64,000 bases of DNA from Arenicola marina (taxonomy: Eukaryota; Annelida; Polychaeta; Arenicolidae): positions 51,335,357-51,399,356 of the forward strand of contig OZ025250.1 of the NCBI GenBank assembly GCA_964019135.1, read 5' to 3'. Position numbers and translations under genes: made by a program. The notes under the pieces are model-generated. The model worked only from the letters and a program-made list of their open reading frames with translations. It was not told the origin of the DNA and ran no database searches. How positions within the stretch are numbered: the stretch's first letter is position 1; each line of letters starts with the position of its first letter. This document shows positions 36,250-49,030 of this stretch, one piece after another.

Positions 36250-38330
36250 AAAATAGAGCTTGCGGTGCGCACGTTATCAGATGAATGCGCTATTTGGCTC
36301 AAATTTCCCGTTATACGCGCTGTTTAGTCCGAATTGTCCGGTATACACGCTGTTTATCCAAAATTGCCCCCAATATGCGCTGTTCAGCTCAAATCGCCCG
36401 TTATATTCGCTATTTAGCATAAATTGAGCGTTACATGCGCTTTTTAACTTACAATTACCCGCTACATGCGCAATTGAGCCCAAATTGCTCGTTATACGCG
36501 CTGTTTACCCTAAATTGCCCCTTAGATGCCCAGTGTACCTAGAATGTCCTGATATACTTGCTATTTAGCCCAAATTGCCAGGTATGTGCGATATTTAGCT
36601 CAAATTGCATGCTGAAAGCTCTAGTTTGCGAACCAAAAGCTCTATTTTGCCAACAGAAAGCTCTATTTTGCGAACCAAAAGCTCCATGTTGTCAACAAAA
36701 AGCTCGATTTTGTACACAGAAAGCGCTATTTAGTAAACAGAAAGCTATATTTGGAATAAGTTGCTATCCCACGCCGATATCTATGCTCAATTGCTCTCTG
36801 AAGGTCATATTTGGCCCAGCAAAAGCACTATTTACCCCAGATTGTACCTTAAAAGCTCTATTTGGGCCAAATTGTATGTGTAATGGCCTACTGGGTCAAA
36901 TTTACTCACTAAAACTCTATTTTGCCCGCTGAAACCTCTATTTGATCCAAATTGTCAAGTGAAGGCACTAATTGACCCTTCAGATCCCGATTTGACCTCT
37001 CAGATCCAGATTTGACCTCTCAGATCCAGATTGACCCCTTAGATCCAGATTTGACCTCTCAGATCTAGATAGACACCTTAGATCCAGATTGACCCCTCAG
37101 ATCCAGATTTGACCCTTCAAATCCAGATTTGATCCCTCAGATCCAGATTTGACCTCTCAGATCCATATTTGTCCTCTCAGATCCAGATTGACCCCTCAGA
37201 TCCAGATTTGACCCTCAGATCCAGATTTGATCCCTTAGATCCAGATTTGATCCCTCAGATCCAGATTTGATCCCTCAGATCCAGATTTGACCTCTCAGAT
37301 CAAGATTTGACCTCTCAGATCCAGATTTGACCTCTCAGATCAAGATTGACCCCTCAGATCCAGATTTGATCCTCAGATCCAGATTTGACCCTTCAGATCC
37401 AGATTTGATCCCTCAGATCCAGATTTGATCCCTCAGATCCAGATTGACCCCTCAGATCGAGAGTTGACCCTTCAGATCCAGATTTGATCCCTCAGATCCA
37501 GATATGATCCCTCAGATCCAGATTGACCCCTCAGATCGAGAGTTGACCCTCAGATCAAGATTTGACCCTTCAGATCCAGATTTGATCCCTCAGATCCAGA
37601 TTTGCCCCTTAGATCCACATTTGATCCCTCAGATCCAGATTTGATCCTTCAGATCCAGATTAGACCTCTCAGACCCACAATTGACCTCTCAGATCTAGAT
37701 TTGACCTCTCAGATCCTGATTGACCATTCAGATCCAGAGTGATCCTTCAGATCCAGATTTGACGTATCAGATCCAGACTTGACCTCTCAGATCCATATTG
37801 ATCCCTCAGATCCAGATATCATTCACAGACGCCTATTTTGCCTCTCAGATCCATATTGACCTTTTCAGCTCCCCATTCGACCTGGACATCCACATTTGCC
37901 CTCTCAGATCCCGAGTAGTCATCTGGCATCCCCACTAGACCCGTCAGACCCAGATTTAATCTGTCGGATCCAGATTGGACTCATATGATTTTTATTGACT
38001 CCCTCAGAACCTGATGGAAGCCGCCAGATAGAGATTTGACAACTAGGATGCAGATTGACCCGTCGCATCCCTATTTGACCTTCAGATCCCGATTCGACCT
38101 TGGTGATCCTGATTGAACATTGCTAATCCAGATTGAACCCAACGAAACCAGCTTTGACCCGTCGTATACCAATGTGTCCCACGGATCCCGATTCGAACCG
38201 TCGACTTCGACCCTGCACATCTCGATTTGTCCCACACAACCCTAATCGACCCATCAGATCCCTATTGGTCCCCCGAATCCTGATTAGCATCCCTATTCGA
38301 AGACCCTGCGGACCGCCACTTGCGAAGGAC
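36250..38330. repeat. Minisatellite with graded divergence
   Basis: The central part (about 36960-37720) is made of 18-20-bp units of CTCAGATCCAGATTTGACC type. Towards 36250 units drift to a longer form built on GCTCTATTTTGCGAACC and GCTGTTTAGCCCAAATTGCC. Towards 38330 they drift to GATCCCGATTCGACCC forms. No coding function is seen. Confidence 0.8.
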
Positions 38331-38611
38331 AACCCAAGGCATCATCGATACACGCCTGATCACTTCAGGGTGATTTTGTTTAGTCCTCTAATAAATGACC
38401 AGTGGCCACGGTGCTGTCATCCCAACACACCCCCTCCCCCTCCCCCCCCCCCCCCCAGGAAATCCGGAAAAAAAATTTGGGGAAAATTTCACAAAAATGT
38501 CATGCAGCGGCAATGTGAGAGACGACCTTGGGCAACAATACACACCATTTGGGCCACTAACTTTTTAATTTTTTTTTTTCCACACTAGGTCGGCACGAGC
38601 ATTTGTAATAC
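38331..38611. other. Poly-C tract and unannotated sequence
   Basis: A C-rich run at about 38429-38457 is followed by A-rich and T-rich stretches. No gene. Confidence 0.4.
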
Positions 38612-39560
38612 CATTCACTCAAGCCGCTGACCTAATTCCGAGGCCCCGTCTTGACCTCAAAACCACGCTATCATATTCAATGTAAAGTTCAAGCCAGGGG
38701 ACCGAGCATATGTACTCAATGTACTGCAATGTGGAAATGGCCCTCATCCTCGTAATAATCATCGTGGACGGTCGCGGTTTGAATCACCATGTTCAGAAAG
38801 ACACGACCTTTGACATAAAGTCGATTTTCGTCATCATCAGTGTCCCACTGAGTTCTTGGTTCTTTGTCGGTCTTCCCGTCCAAAAGGCGTGTATGTCTGT
38901 CTCACTTGAGAATTGTAAGTCTCATTGCGTCCTACCAACCGTATACATTATTTCACAGTACTTTGTGCCTGATAGCCTAGCGACAGGGCTACAATATACT
39001 TGTCACGCAAATCAAAAGGTCAAAGGTCAATGTCACAGCGACGTTTTGACAAAACCAATTAAACACGCTTATATATTCGTTAATATTAAAGCTAGAGATC
39101 TCTGGTCAGTTTCCGAATGTGCTACTAATAAGGGCGCAGTTTTCATATATTGTCCACTTCTTGACGCGTATGCTCATTTTCGAGTAATATGAGATCATAA
39201 GTTTTGAGGAAAACGCACTAAATGACCTCTGCCAGTGTTTTCGCTTTTTGACCCATTTATCTTCAAGCTATCGCCATAACGTTCTAATATGTCATAGAAA
39301 TATGAACTGAGATGATTTGTGTCGAATCTTAGAGTGTTTTGATGCGTCACGTGACGTCACGATGACGTCACTTTTGGTACTTACCAAAACTCGTCAAAAA
39401 TCGGAAAAAATCATAAAAATACACGAGTAGCGTCTTTTGTAGAGAAAGTGGTTCCTCGTATAGCTGCGAAGTAAAAACGATACGTTCCTATCTTACTTCC
39501 GGTTCTTAGATAAAAATGCTAAAATTGCAATCTTTTCGCCAACTAGTTGCCAATAAGCAT
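38612..39560 (+). repeat. Decayed, shortened copy of the 2.1-kb family
   Basis: The first 250 bp match 41032-41280 closely (GAGGCCCCGTCTTGACCTCA). The hairpin is missing, then the body (AAAGGTCAAAGGTCAATGTC, TTAATATTAAAGCTAGAGAT, GTCACGTGACGTCACGATGA) follows with many substitutions and a large internal gap near 39505. Confidence 0.75.
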
Positions 39561-41031
39561 CTTCAGAGTGCTTTAATCAGTCACATAGAACGCTTGATAC
39601 TGGAGCGTCGTCGCGTCGGGTCAAACGAAACTTGACTTCTGATTTATCTTGGCCACGAAGATGTCTACCGCAGCCCCTCAACTTAATGCCTGGCGACCCT
39701 TGTGTGTGACTGTTATCCTAATCGCTTAGAACTAGAGCTACGCCCACCCGATCCACACGTTTTTCATGCAAGTATGTTCGCGGTTAACAGTTAACGAACG
39801 ACCGCCGGATGCAGTTCGCGTTCCTGATGGCTGCTTCAAGAGATTTACTGACCTAAGTTGGATACTTTAAATACGTCGTAATAAGTCAATAATAAGACAA
39901 TGTTAAGTGGGAGTAATGGTCAGACGCGCTCTACCTCATCAGTTTGCTCTCGAATCTCCCACCTAATGTCGATGCCGGTCACGTACCACCCACTTCGGAC
40001 CGGGCACCTGTGCTCCTTTCACCAGCGGCAATGTTCTGGGCCTGTCCTAACCTTCCTGGATGCTTGTCTGCCGCCACCTTGCACCCACCCCGCCGACAAA
40101 CCTACTTTATTATGCACAAGTGTTAGCAAACAGTCGCCGAGTAGCAGGATACCTGCTTCAAGGGACATTAAACTACTATCATGCTGTAATGTAATCGGTA
40201 CAGTATTGTCAAGAATGCACTGTTACGGCGAGCTGAGAAATTGAGACTAAGTGAGTGCCGTGAAACAAAATTTCTTCTCTGTTGGTAGTCGCGAAATCGA
40301 CAATCACAGTTATTGCCCCCGGGAAGGGGGGGGGGGGGTAGGAACCAACAAAATCAATTGCACTGCACTAATGGACGCGAGCCCTATTTGAAACAACGAT
40401 TCCCTTTAAACTTACTCATAGAGCAATATCTTCCCTTAAACTTAATCTTCCCGAAACTTAAACAATATTTGAAATAAGGTGTATATGTTCTTAGTGATAA
40501 GGATACACATATTTTTATACAATAATATGCATGTTCTAAAGCCACTTTTTATGCCCAACTCGTGCCAACGAAATGGATTATTCTAGGAAATGGCAGGCGT
40601 GAGTCATATGCGAACTTTGTTTTTATATATGTTCAAACTAATGAAAAATATTGTTCACATGTTAAGCACTGTATGTCAGATAAATTACTGATGCCACATA
40701 AATTTCCAATGCCAAATACATTATTTATACCTAGCAATCAAAAGGCATAACACAAATTTCCCTTGCCCGTGAACTGACCCGCTTATGTATGGAAGCACAA
40801 AGTGAAACTACGGAGACACGCTTAGGGTGATCCATGTTGGCAGAATGAGTGGGAAGGCGGTTGTTACACATTTACAAATTGATAACTTTGTAAGCGGGTT
40901 AGAGTCAGGAAAAGCATGAGAATGTCTGTTACTTCATGGGGGACGTGTTTTGCTGGCGAAAATACAAGATCTGCTAAAAGTATGGCCGACGTCATCTTAA
41001 GATCAAAGCTCAAGTGACTGGCCCCCCTGCC
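39561..41031. other. No gene seen
   Basis: Contains a G run near 40326-40338. Short open frames lack motifs. Confidence 0.35.
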
Positions 41032-43640
41032 TCACTGAAGCCGCTGACCAAATTCTGAGGCCCCGTCTTGACCTCAAAACCACGCTATCATAGTCAATGT
41101 AAAGTTCAAGCCAGGGGACCGAGCATATGTACTCAATGTACTGGAATTTTTTTGAAATGGCCCACATTCCCTTGATATTCATCGTGGACGGTCGCGGTTT
41201 CGATCAACATGTTCAGAAAAACACGCTCTTTGACCTAAAGTCAATTTTCGTCATCATCAGTGTCCCACTGAGTTCTTGTTATGACGAAAATTGAAATTTT
41301 CAATTTTCGGCATATGTCGGTTGGTCGTGTTTGTGTGTATGTATGTATGTATGTATGTATGTATGTATGTATGTATGTCTGTCCCACTCAAAAACGGAAA
41401 GTCTCTTTGTGGTCTAACTGCTGCATGTATCGTTTTGCAATCTTTAACATCTTATAGCCAGCTAATAGGGCTACAACATTCTCGTCACGCAGGTCGAAAG
41501 GTCAAAGGTCAAGGTCACAGCGATTTTTTGAAAAAATAACTAAAAACGCTTATATCTCCGTTAATATTAAAGCTAGAGATCTCGAATTAGTTTCAAAATG
41601 TGCCCTTCTTTTAGGTGCAGTTTTTGGGTGTTGTTCACTTTTTGATGCGTAATACTCATTTTCGAGGAAAACGAGATCATAGGTTTTGCGGAAAACGCAC
41701 TAAATGACCTCTGTCAGTTTTTTCGCTTTTTGGCACATTTGCCAGCAAGCTATTGCTATTATGTTTAAATATGTCATAGAAATATGAATTGTGATGACTT
41801 GTGTTGAATCTTAGACTTTTCTGATACGTCACGTGACGTCACGATGACGTCACTTTCGGTACTTACAAAAAATCATCAAAAATCTGAAAAAAATCACAAA
41901 AATGCGAGAGTAGCATTTTATTGTAGGGAAAGTAATTCCTCGTATAGCTACAAACTAAAAACAATACCTTCCTATCTTACTTCCGGTTCCAGGGCCGGGG
42001 GAATTTCTCTATGGGACTTCCCATGTTAAAAGGGCTGTATCTTTAGGCTGGGAAAAAATGTTTTGTCGCGTATGTCGCAAGTGCCTCCAGCAAACAACAC
42101 CGGGATTTTTGTCTTAGTTAAACATGATACCTAGTAGCAACAGTGCTTATCATATGCAATTGAAGATGAAAGTGACGTCACAGGATTTTTTCGAAATTTG
42201 GCCAATGGTGAAAGATACGGCTTTTTGGCACTGGCAGCGGCTCCCACGGGCGTCCTATTCAAGCCATCGCTCAATACTTGCAGCTGTGGATGGATAATGC
42301 TAAGCTGAGTCATAATCTGTGAACATGGTGACATAGCATTATTACTTTTCGGTATATAGTCGAAATCGTTTAACATTGGATCCTACGGGGAAAAATGAAC
42401 TTGGTCGAATATGACCTACTTCCGCTCAAGCTATTTCAGTCTCCTTCGCCACACAGTGAGGTAATATCACCTTAAAGCAATTTATAAGAAAAACCCGGCG
42501 ATTTCTGTATTACTTTTTGTTTCCATGGCAACGAAGCCACTGGCCTAATGATAAACATACAGATTCTGGCCATTTAAAGAAAAATCGTCAGAAATCAAAT
42601 ACAAATGCTAAAATTGCATTCTTTTCGCCAACTAGTTGCCAATAAGCATCTTCAGATCACTTAGTGCTTTAATTAGGCGGAGATTGTCTAGTTATGGTGC
42701 TAGAGCGCTCCGAAGTGGGACGACACCCTTGCGGGGCCGCCAATGATGAGTGAATGGAGATTGTGTCCATCTTGAAAAAATCGTCAAAAATCTGAAAAAC
42801 AAGCTAGAGCTGTGACGTTTGCGTCAAATGGTAGGGAACATTGATGGTCAGAAAAATAGTGAAAGAAACAAATTAGTTGCTATATCACTTCGCTTACAGT
42901 GTTCTTTGTTCTTGTCGTCGGTCTCCGTGTTTCCGCAATGATAAGCTAATGCAATTTTTGACCATTTCGCCAAGCCATAGCTGAAGGACTAATCTTACTA
43001 TCGGCTAGCTCTTTAATCGAATAAGTTGTGGCAGTAAAGCTTGGCATATTGCCGCTTGGACGTTGTCGTGCGTCACGTCATAACGTCACCATGACGTCAT
43101 GACGTCACACATCTTACGTAAGCTATTACTCAGCTATTATAAGGTATGGCGACTTTCGGGTTGCTTGACGTTGCAGGTCGTGTTCAGGGACAGTGTGTGC
43201 CGTGTGTAACTTTTTTGGCGCAGGGGATAAGTATGCGTCAAAAATGACGTCATAGCTAACGTGCTCCTACGAAATGTTAGGTTTCCTTTATTTTCAGCCA
43301 CTTTGGCAATATCTGTCATAACCCGAGTTGATAAGTAGGTACATTAAAGAAATAGAAGCCATCTTGAGCATTTTCGCGAACGTCAAAAGACGTCATGTCT
43401 CGTCACGATGACGTATTATTAGATAAAAAGTACAATCGTAGCGCCATTCATAATGAGTCGAGCAATCGCTCTTGAGAACAAAATGTCATGTTCACTTCAA
43501 CTCTAATATGGTAGAATTGCTCTAGGACGCTTAGTTTGGCCGCTAGAGCGCTCGCAAGAGTTGCACCCCCCTTTGCTGAGGCTCCCATTATGAGTGAATA
43601 GCGATATCGACCGGCACTTCTTGTTGTCTTGTCGGTGGAT
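41032..43640 (+). repeat. 2.1-kb repeat family, longest copy
   Basis: This copy has the 5' extension shared with 38612-38870, the hairpin at 41281-41309, an expanded GTAT run, the AGGTCA cluster at about 41498-41516, the CRE-like sites and the longest 3' end (to GATATCGACCGGCACTTCTTG, shared with copy 2 near 33790). It best defines the element at about 2.6 kb. Confidence 0.85.
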
Positions 43641-44294
43641 AACATTTGCCCCAATACTAATTGTCGAATTTCAATAGCGATGTGAACTAAAGCGTTATCT
43701 TAGCTAATCTTCACTTTTTGAACCTTGAATTGTGATTAGTGCATGGAAACTAATGGTATTGTCCTTAGTTAGGTACAGTCCCACCTGGTATGCAGAATGA
43801 ATAAGACAGGGTACCCAGCGGCGCCATACAGTAGAGTAATGGTTGGCATCCATCCATCTGCGAGAGACGATGGGTTTGCAGCTTTTGTTTTGGTTTAAGT
43901 AGTAAGATTTGTTTCGTGGCACGTGCGCTTATGACTAAATAAGCCTATCTGTGACCGACAGAGCTTACCGCAGTCGTCGCATCGATGACCTGTCGTTTGG
44001 TCTTGGTTTATACTCAGTGGATGCCTAGATTGGCGTTTCAAATCCATTTTCCTCAAACGGAGTAACACGAAGTACGATTTGCCAAGCCGTGTATTGTGAT
44101 ACTTGTAGACAAAAAATCGTAGTGGTCAAATGATGTCTTCATTGAAGTGTCAATGTTTTTCTATTGCCAGGAATTGAGCCACGTGATGCTTTAAGTGGGG
44201 TCCTCCCAACGGCGACACGTCACGCATTGCCTCGACCTTGAACTTGACCTTGGTTGCATATCGACCGAGAATCAACAGCACCGCAACGGTAACC
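43641..44294. other. Upstream region of gene C
   Basis: No exon. On the minus strand near 44228-44252, AAGGTCAAGTTCAAGGTCGA gives AGGTCA-like half sites. No clear TATA box lies near the ATG. Confidence 0.35.
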
Positions 44295-46032
44295 ATGGAT
44301 ACGAGCCTCATTTTGATATCGTTATTGGTGTTGCTTCCAGGAGCAGCCGCTGGTAAGTCAGTCAAAGTTGAAAAGTTGAAAAGTCACAATAAAAAAATTC
44401 GTTTTTTCCTTCTTTTTTTCAATTGCAATATAGAAAATAAAATCTTTCTGACTCGCTAAATCGATATCTAAATCACTGATACATTCAAAAGAAAGAATAT
44501 ACCATACTCGTGCAGCGATGATAACGATGAAAAAATTAAACATTTCTAGCGATGATTAATTGAAAGCAGGCAAACCGCTGGTGTCTGGTTTCACCTTCGC
44601 TTTTAATGTGTATTGACTGTTCTATCAGGAGATTATGTGTCTTTAAGTTTTTACGTCCGCTTCTTCTCAAGATATTACAATAAAAATATATATTCCGCAT
44701 GCAGCAGTATCTAGTATTTAATAGATCCTAAACTACATGTTTGTGTATTTGTTTTCCCATCTCCCATTTCGTTAACACCAAACTAGCTGAGGATGTGTCG
44801 TTATGCCTTCCCCAGATTCAGCTGCTTCCACGCCCATCATCATCGCGTTCTCAATCATCGGCGGCCTCGCCCTGATCGGCATTGTCATCGCCTTCATCTT
44901 CATGAATGTAAGTAGACACAATGATAGATTGAATAAGTGGGACGCTTTAACTTGTGTACGTTATATCGTGACCATGCGAAGGGTAAAAAAATACATATAT
45001 AAGTCATGTCTCCGGGGAGTAATTACTAGTATTTTGCGCAGAGAATGCATGGGATCTTTATCCGGCGTAAATATAGATACTTGCACATGTGGGATTTGAA
45101 CCACTGACTGGGCACATACATGACTTCGCAATTTTACGCCATCTTGGAAAAATCGAGACCGGCGCAATAAGTTATGGGAAATATTTTGGTGTTATCTTGA
45201 CTTTTTCTATGGAGATAAATACCATATTTCCACGTTATTGTCAAGGCTTGTATACAATTAATGAGCATATCTAACTTACATTCAGATTACGTCAATTTTC
45301 TGTTACATAGATGACACTATTTCATGTTTCAATGTCTATAAAATGCGTTGTCAGGCGATCACGCCATCTTGACATCTCGCAAAGACCGAAATAATACCCA
45401 GAATGCATTGCACATGCAGTGGCGCCTCACGGTGGCCAAATTGATTACGATTAGCGAAGTGGTCTATAGGCTGGCCTAGCAAAGCCCACTCGACCTGAGG
45501 CGTAGTATGGGCACATACTGGACATATAATCAGTCCAATCTTCTTGGCAAGGAGAAAAATATAAGTAAGCTTTTAAGTCATAATAAACTCGGTAGAAAAC
45601 TGCTGTATGGACAGCTTTATTGTTGTGATATAAAGTCAGCATGTGTATGAACGAAGGGTATAGCGTGACAATATATATTTGGTGCTATAAAAAGGTTGTT
45701 TCAGGGAGCAGTCATAAGAGGAACTCGGAGTATAAATAAATAGCAAGCTATCCTATGCCCATTTATCACGTTATATGCGAAGCAAATAGCTGTAGAGTTG
45801 TATAGGGTTGATTTAATTGAATGCAATATGATGTGCATTTAAGCAAATAGTTTAATCTTAATATTAGATTGACGTAGTATTTTCTCGGAGCACCTGATGG
45901 AATATTATTGTGTTTTACTTATGCGGACCTCCGTCTGCAAATACTTTTTAAATATCTTCTTTTTGTTTCTTTGCCTTAATTTAGAAACGGAGCAAGAAGC
46001 TGATCAAGCACACGGACACCTACATTCCCTGA
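44295..46032 (+). CDS. Gene C: signal peptide-TM-basic tail membrane protein without ectodomain, 65 aa
   Basis: Three exons join in frame: 44295-44352 (phase-1 end, GTAAGT), 44816-44907 (CCCCAG acceptor, phase-0 end, GTAAGT) and 45985-46032 (TTTAG acceptor, TGA). The start is in a good context (ACCATGG). Residues 1-19 are a signal peptide (MDTSLILISLLVLLPGAAA). A mature outside part of only about seven residues (DSAASTP) follows. Residues 27-49 are a transmembrane helix with no charged residue (IIIAFSIIGGLALIGIVIAF), then a basic tail, KRSKKLIKHTDTYIP. The first intron is only 463 bp and holds no Ig exon. In this family Ig exons enter and leave in phase 1, so losing all of them would leave the frame intact, which fits an Ig receptor stripped of its ectodomain. 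Alternatively the TM and tail exons are used by a larger transcript starting elsewhere. No homologue recognised. Confidence 0.6.
45005..45115 (-). mobile_element. tRNA-derived SINE fragment
   Basis: Minus-strand sense shows AGTGGTTCAAATCCCACATG (B box) and GGATAAAGATCCCATGCATT, shared with the SINE at 61.9-62.1 kb. It lies in intron 2 of gene C. Confidence 0.55.
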
Positions 46033-46127
46033 AGGTAGAATGGAAAAACACACTGATGACGTCATACTGCGAGATCGAGTGTACGTACGGCTTGATAATG
46101 AACGGAATGAAATCATATTTTGTCGTA

Positions 46128-46415
46128 GTGTTCTCAGATGGGGGTGGGGCTACCCCGTCTGAATCGCGAATTCCCAAGAATTAGGAAGGTATATCGAATC
46201 TCCAAAATTAGAACATTTTAAACAAACGAACGTGTTAATGGTGATATCGCCAATATCGAAGAATTCACAGGCTATAACGGATCGCGGTAAATAGGCAAAG
46301 GGTCTCCGGATAACGATCCCCAAAAATTGCCAACAGCTGATCGCGAATCTCCAATAATTAAATGGATGCCAATCGCGGAGATCGGACAATGTATCCCCCC
46401 CCCCCCCGCCTCAGA
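46128..46415. repeat. Dispersed repeat (about 290 bp), copy 2
   Basis: Counterpart of 10925-11250 in the same orientation, with a G/C-rich hairpin-like start (GGGGGTGGGGCTACCCC) and a poly-C end near 46395-46407. Confidence 0.6.
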
Positions 46416-47914
46416 TGTACTACGAAACATATGATATAGGTTAAAACAGTGTTGTCAGATGTATAACCATCCTGAAGACATGTTATATCCTGCTGGTATG
46501 GCGGCGTGGGTTCTCCTCTCAAGAGAATCCGGACTGCGATGCCGAAATTCTGACGTCATATCTTGATAACTGCTTGTAAAACTACGAATCCTTGTGATAA
46601 TAAGATGTCAAATTGCCCGTGGGCTAAAGACATTGATGAATTACTAGTCCATCACTAGATCAAAGATCATATGCCAAATGGGTATGAGCAAACGACCTAT
46701 TTGTGTCTACATAATTTGATTTTAACTATTTCGAACGGGAATTTTATTCACCGCGGAATGTCTTTCCTCCAACGTAGTCTGGCCTGCTAAGCGGTAGTTG
46801 GCTGCCGTAATTTGGTCAATATAATTGTACACATCAGTAGTTAGCTTTTGTTTGATCAAGTGTTTGTCTGTTACTGGTCTGTTGAGATGTGCATGCACCG
46901 TGGTGCATGCGTTGAACATAAGCTGGCATTTTATTCTGCATAGATATCAAGACCAGCTTACTTCAGTGGTTGGTGGGGGACCATCATATTACAGTGCTGG
47001 CGGTGGGCCGCCTATGTTCTGCAGCGCTTGCGGAGATTTAGAGAAAAGTACCCAATTTTATGATCACCGAAAGATAATATTTGTATTGAAGAAAAACATC
47101 GAAATAAGACACCGACAGTCATGGCAAAGTATATGGAGGTTCATTATTATTAAGACTTTCGGTCTACATAAGAAAATATGGTAGAGTTGTAATTTGAGGA
47201 TATAGAAATTGAAAATATCGTGTGAGAAAGGGTGTTGTTGGTCAGTGGCGAGTGATTTCCCGTTATGAGCCACTAGCAGCACGATGGCTTTCGGCAAATG
47301 TGGCAATCTAACACAGATGTGTCCTGTCAATAGATCTACAAATTCATCATTTTATTATGTGAACACACAGACGGTGAGCTCTGGGTTCCGAAATAAATTG
47401 ACGAATCCGGAAGTAAAAACAGGAATGATGCCATCAATGTTGGTATCATTTTAGGCCTATTTACCAGGTTTCTAATTGTACATTTATAGCTATCAATAAA
47501 GGGCCTCTATTTTTGTACTTTTTCCACTCCATATCTCATATTTTGTTCTTCACTTTCATTTATTGATTGAACCGAAAAGATATATTAAGTGAGATGCTAA
47601 TGTATTCACAACCGCACGTGGCAGCATATATTTGGGGTATTTGCGCGGTTTTCATTTGAGTTTCAAATCGGGGACGTAATTAGGCCCCGAAATTAATATC
47701 ATCTGCTCAGGCAAAAGCTTTTGAAGAAACAAGCATTTGTTTTTTTCATAAATGCACAATCTCATGGTAATCTACAATAAAGTTCAGCGTACAACTTCAT
47801 CGCGTGTTTTTAAGTGGAAACCGTGAATTAATTTAGCCGCGTACTTTTGCGCTTTTTTTCCAATTGCAGAAAACTTTTACATGAAAAACTATGCCAGACC
47901 TCGCCGCCAAAGAA
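46416..47914. other. No firm gene
   Basis: A minus-strand frame at 46722-46919 (65 codons, ends NKIPVRNS) has balanced, protein-like composition and could be a fragment of a transposase or host exon, but I recognise no motif and see no splice support. A perfect GCATGCACC...GGTGCATGC palindrome lies at about 46892-46910. Confidence 0.3.
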
Positions 47915-48085
47915 ACAGACTGGGATACATATGCGCTTACATAGGGGGTCTGGAAGGGGTAAATGGCGACAAGCGACAGAGGCATAATTGAAAAATCTAC
48001 ATTCGACATTGACCCGCAAATTTCGACACTATGGATCAAAAAAAGGGGCATCGACATAAATTTTTGAAAAAAATACACTGAACTT
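47915..48085. repeat. Dispersed repeat, copy 1
   Basis: Matches 51750-51920 in the same orientation over GGTAAATGGCGACA, GGCATA, ACATTCGACATTGACCC, CCGACACT-like text and TTTTTGAAAAAA. Non-coding. Confidence 0.6.
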
Positions 48086-48885
48086 GGTCAAAAAGGTTTG
48101 GCCATTTCTAATATGACTTCGTTTGCTTTTGCCCATAGTAACCATTTGGAATTTCCATGATAAACACGTTATTCTCCAGTTCTTACTTAATTCTACGGCG
48201 AGTGATTATTCTAAATCGGATGTCGTTAGAGACGTTAGCATAATAGTCTGGTCATTCCGTGCACGGACCTGGATTGCAACAGACTTTCCTTCTTGGGGAT
48301 AGTATCTACCCATGACATAGTACAACAGAAAACAAATCTAAAGAAATCTATGTAGGGGGAACATTTTTAAGACATGAATAGGCTTTTGTTTTTTTTCCAC
48401 CTTATCGGGAGCGATTGAACATGGTTATCGTATTGGTTTAACTCCTGTTGTAGCTGATAACACTTCAAAATAAAGTTCAAGACAAAGTATTGATTTTAAA
48501 GGCGCTTTTTAAAGGTGCACAAGGAATAATGTCGTCGGTGGGAGTGCCACATTACAAGGCCGTATCCCGGAGCTTTTGTTATGAGGTAGAGCTCACCAGG
48601 GGGATGGGAACAATGGGCTCTTTATCCAGCGATCAAAGGGACAAGACCACATGGCGAGGCTTAAAGTGTTCGTGCCACCCCAAAACAACTTTAGCTCATA
48701 TTAATCTTCTGTGTCCGCGCTTATATTATCGAGCTGTAACGCCCCAAATAGTCGAAGGGCATACTTTTTCTACTTGTTTTCGCGCTTACCAATTTAACTT
48801 CTGCGAGCGAGGAAAGTGACGTCAAAGGGGAATAGTAAGACATGATAGGCCTAAACAGCTGCTCATGCGGCAAATGACACCCTAC
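48086..48885. other. Intergenic with a SINE-like fragment
   Basis: Near 48588-48660 GAGCTCACCAGGGGGATGGG and GGGCTCTTTATCCAGCGATC resemble the minus-strand body of the local SINE family. Otherwise nothing is seen. Confidence 0.35.
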
Positions 48886-49030
48886 AGTGGGTGGACATTT
48901 TGCAATGACGAAGCGATTTACGGGCGGAGACTTTGCACCGACGAAGCGATTTTCGGGCGGACATTTTGCAACGACGAAGCGATTTGCGGGGGGGGGGGCA
49001 AATTTCAACGGGCGGACATTTTGCAACGTG
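48886..49030. repeat. 36-bp tandem repeat, about four copies
   Basis: The unit contains GGGCGGACATTTTGCAACGA followed by CGAAGCGATTT. One copy is interrupted by a G run. Open frames in both directions (for example TFCNDEAI) are products of the unit length, a multiple of three. Confidence 0.75.
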
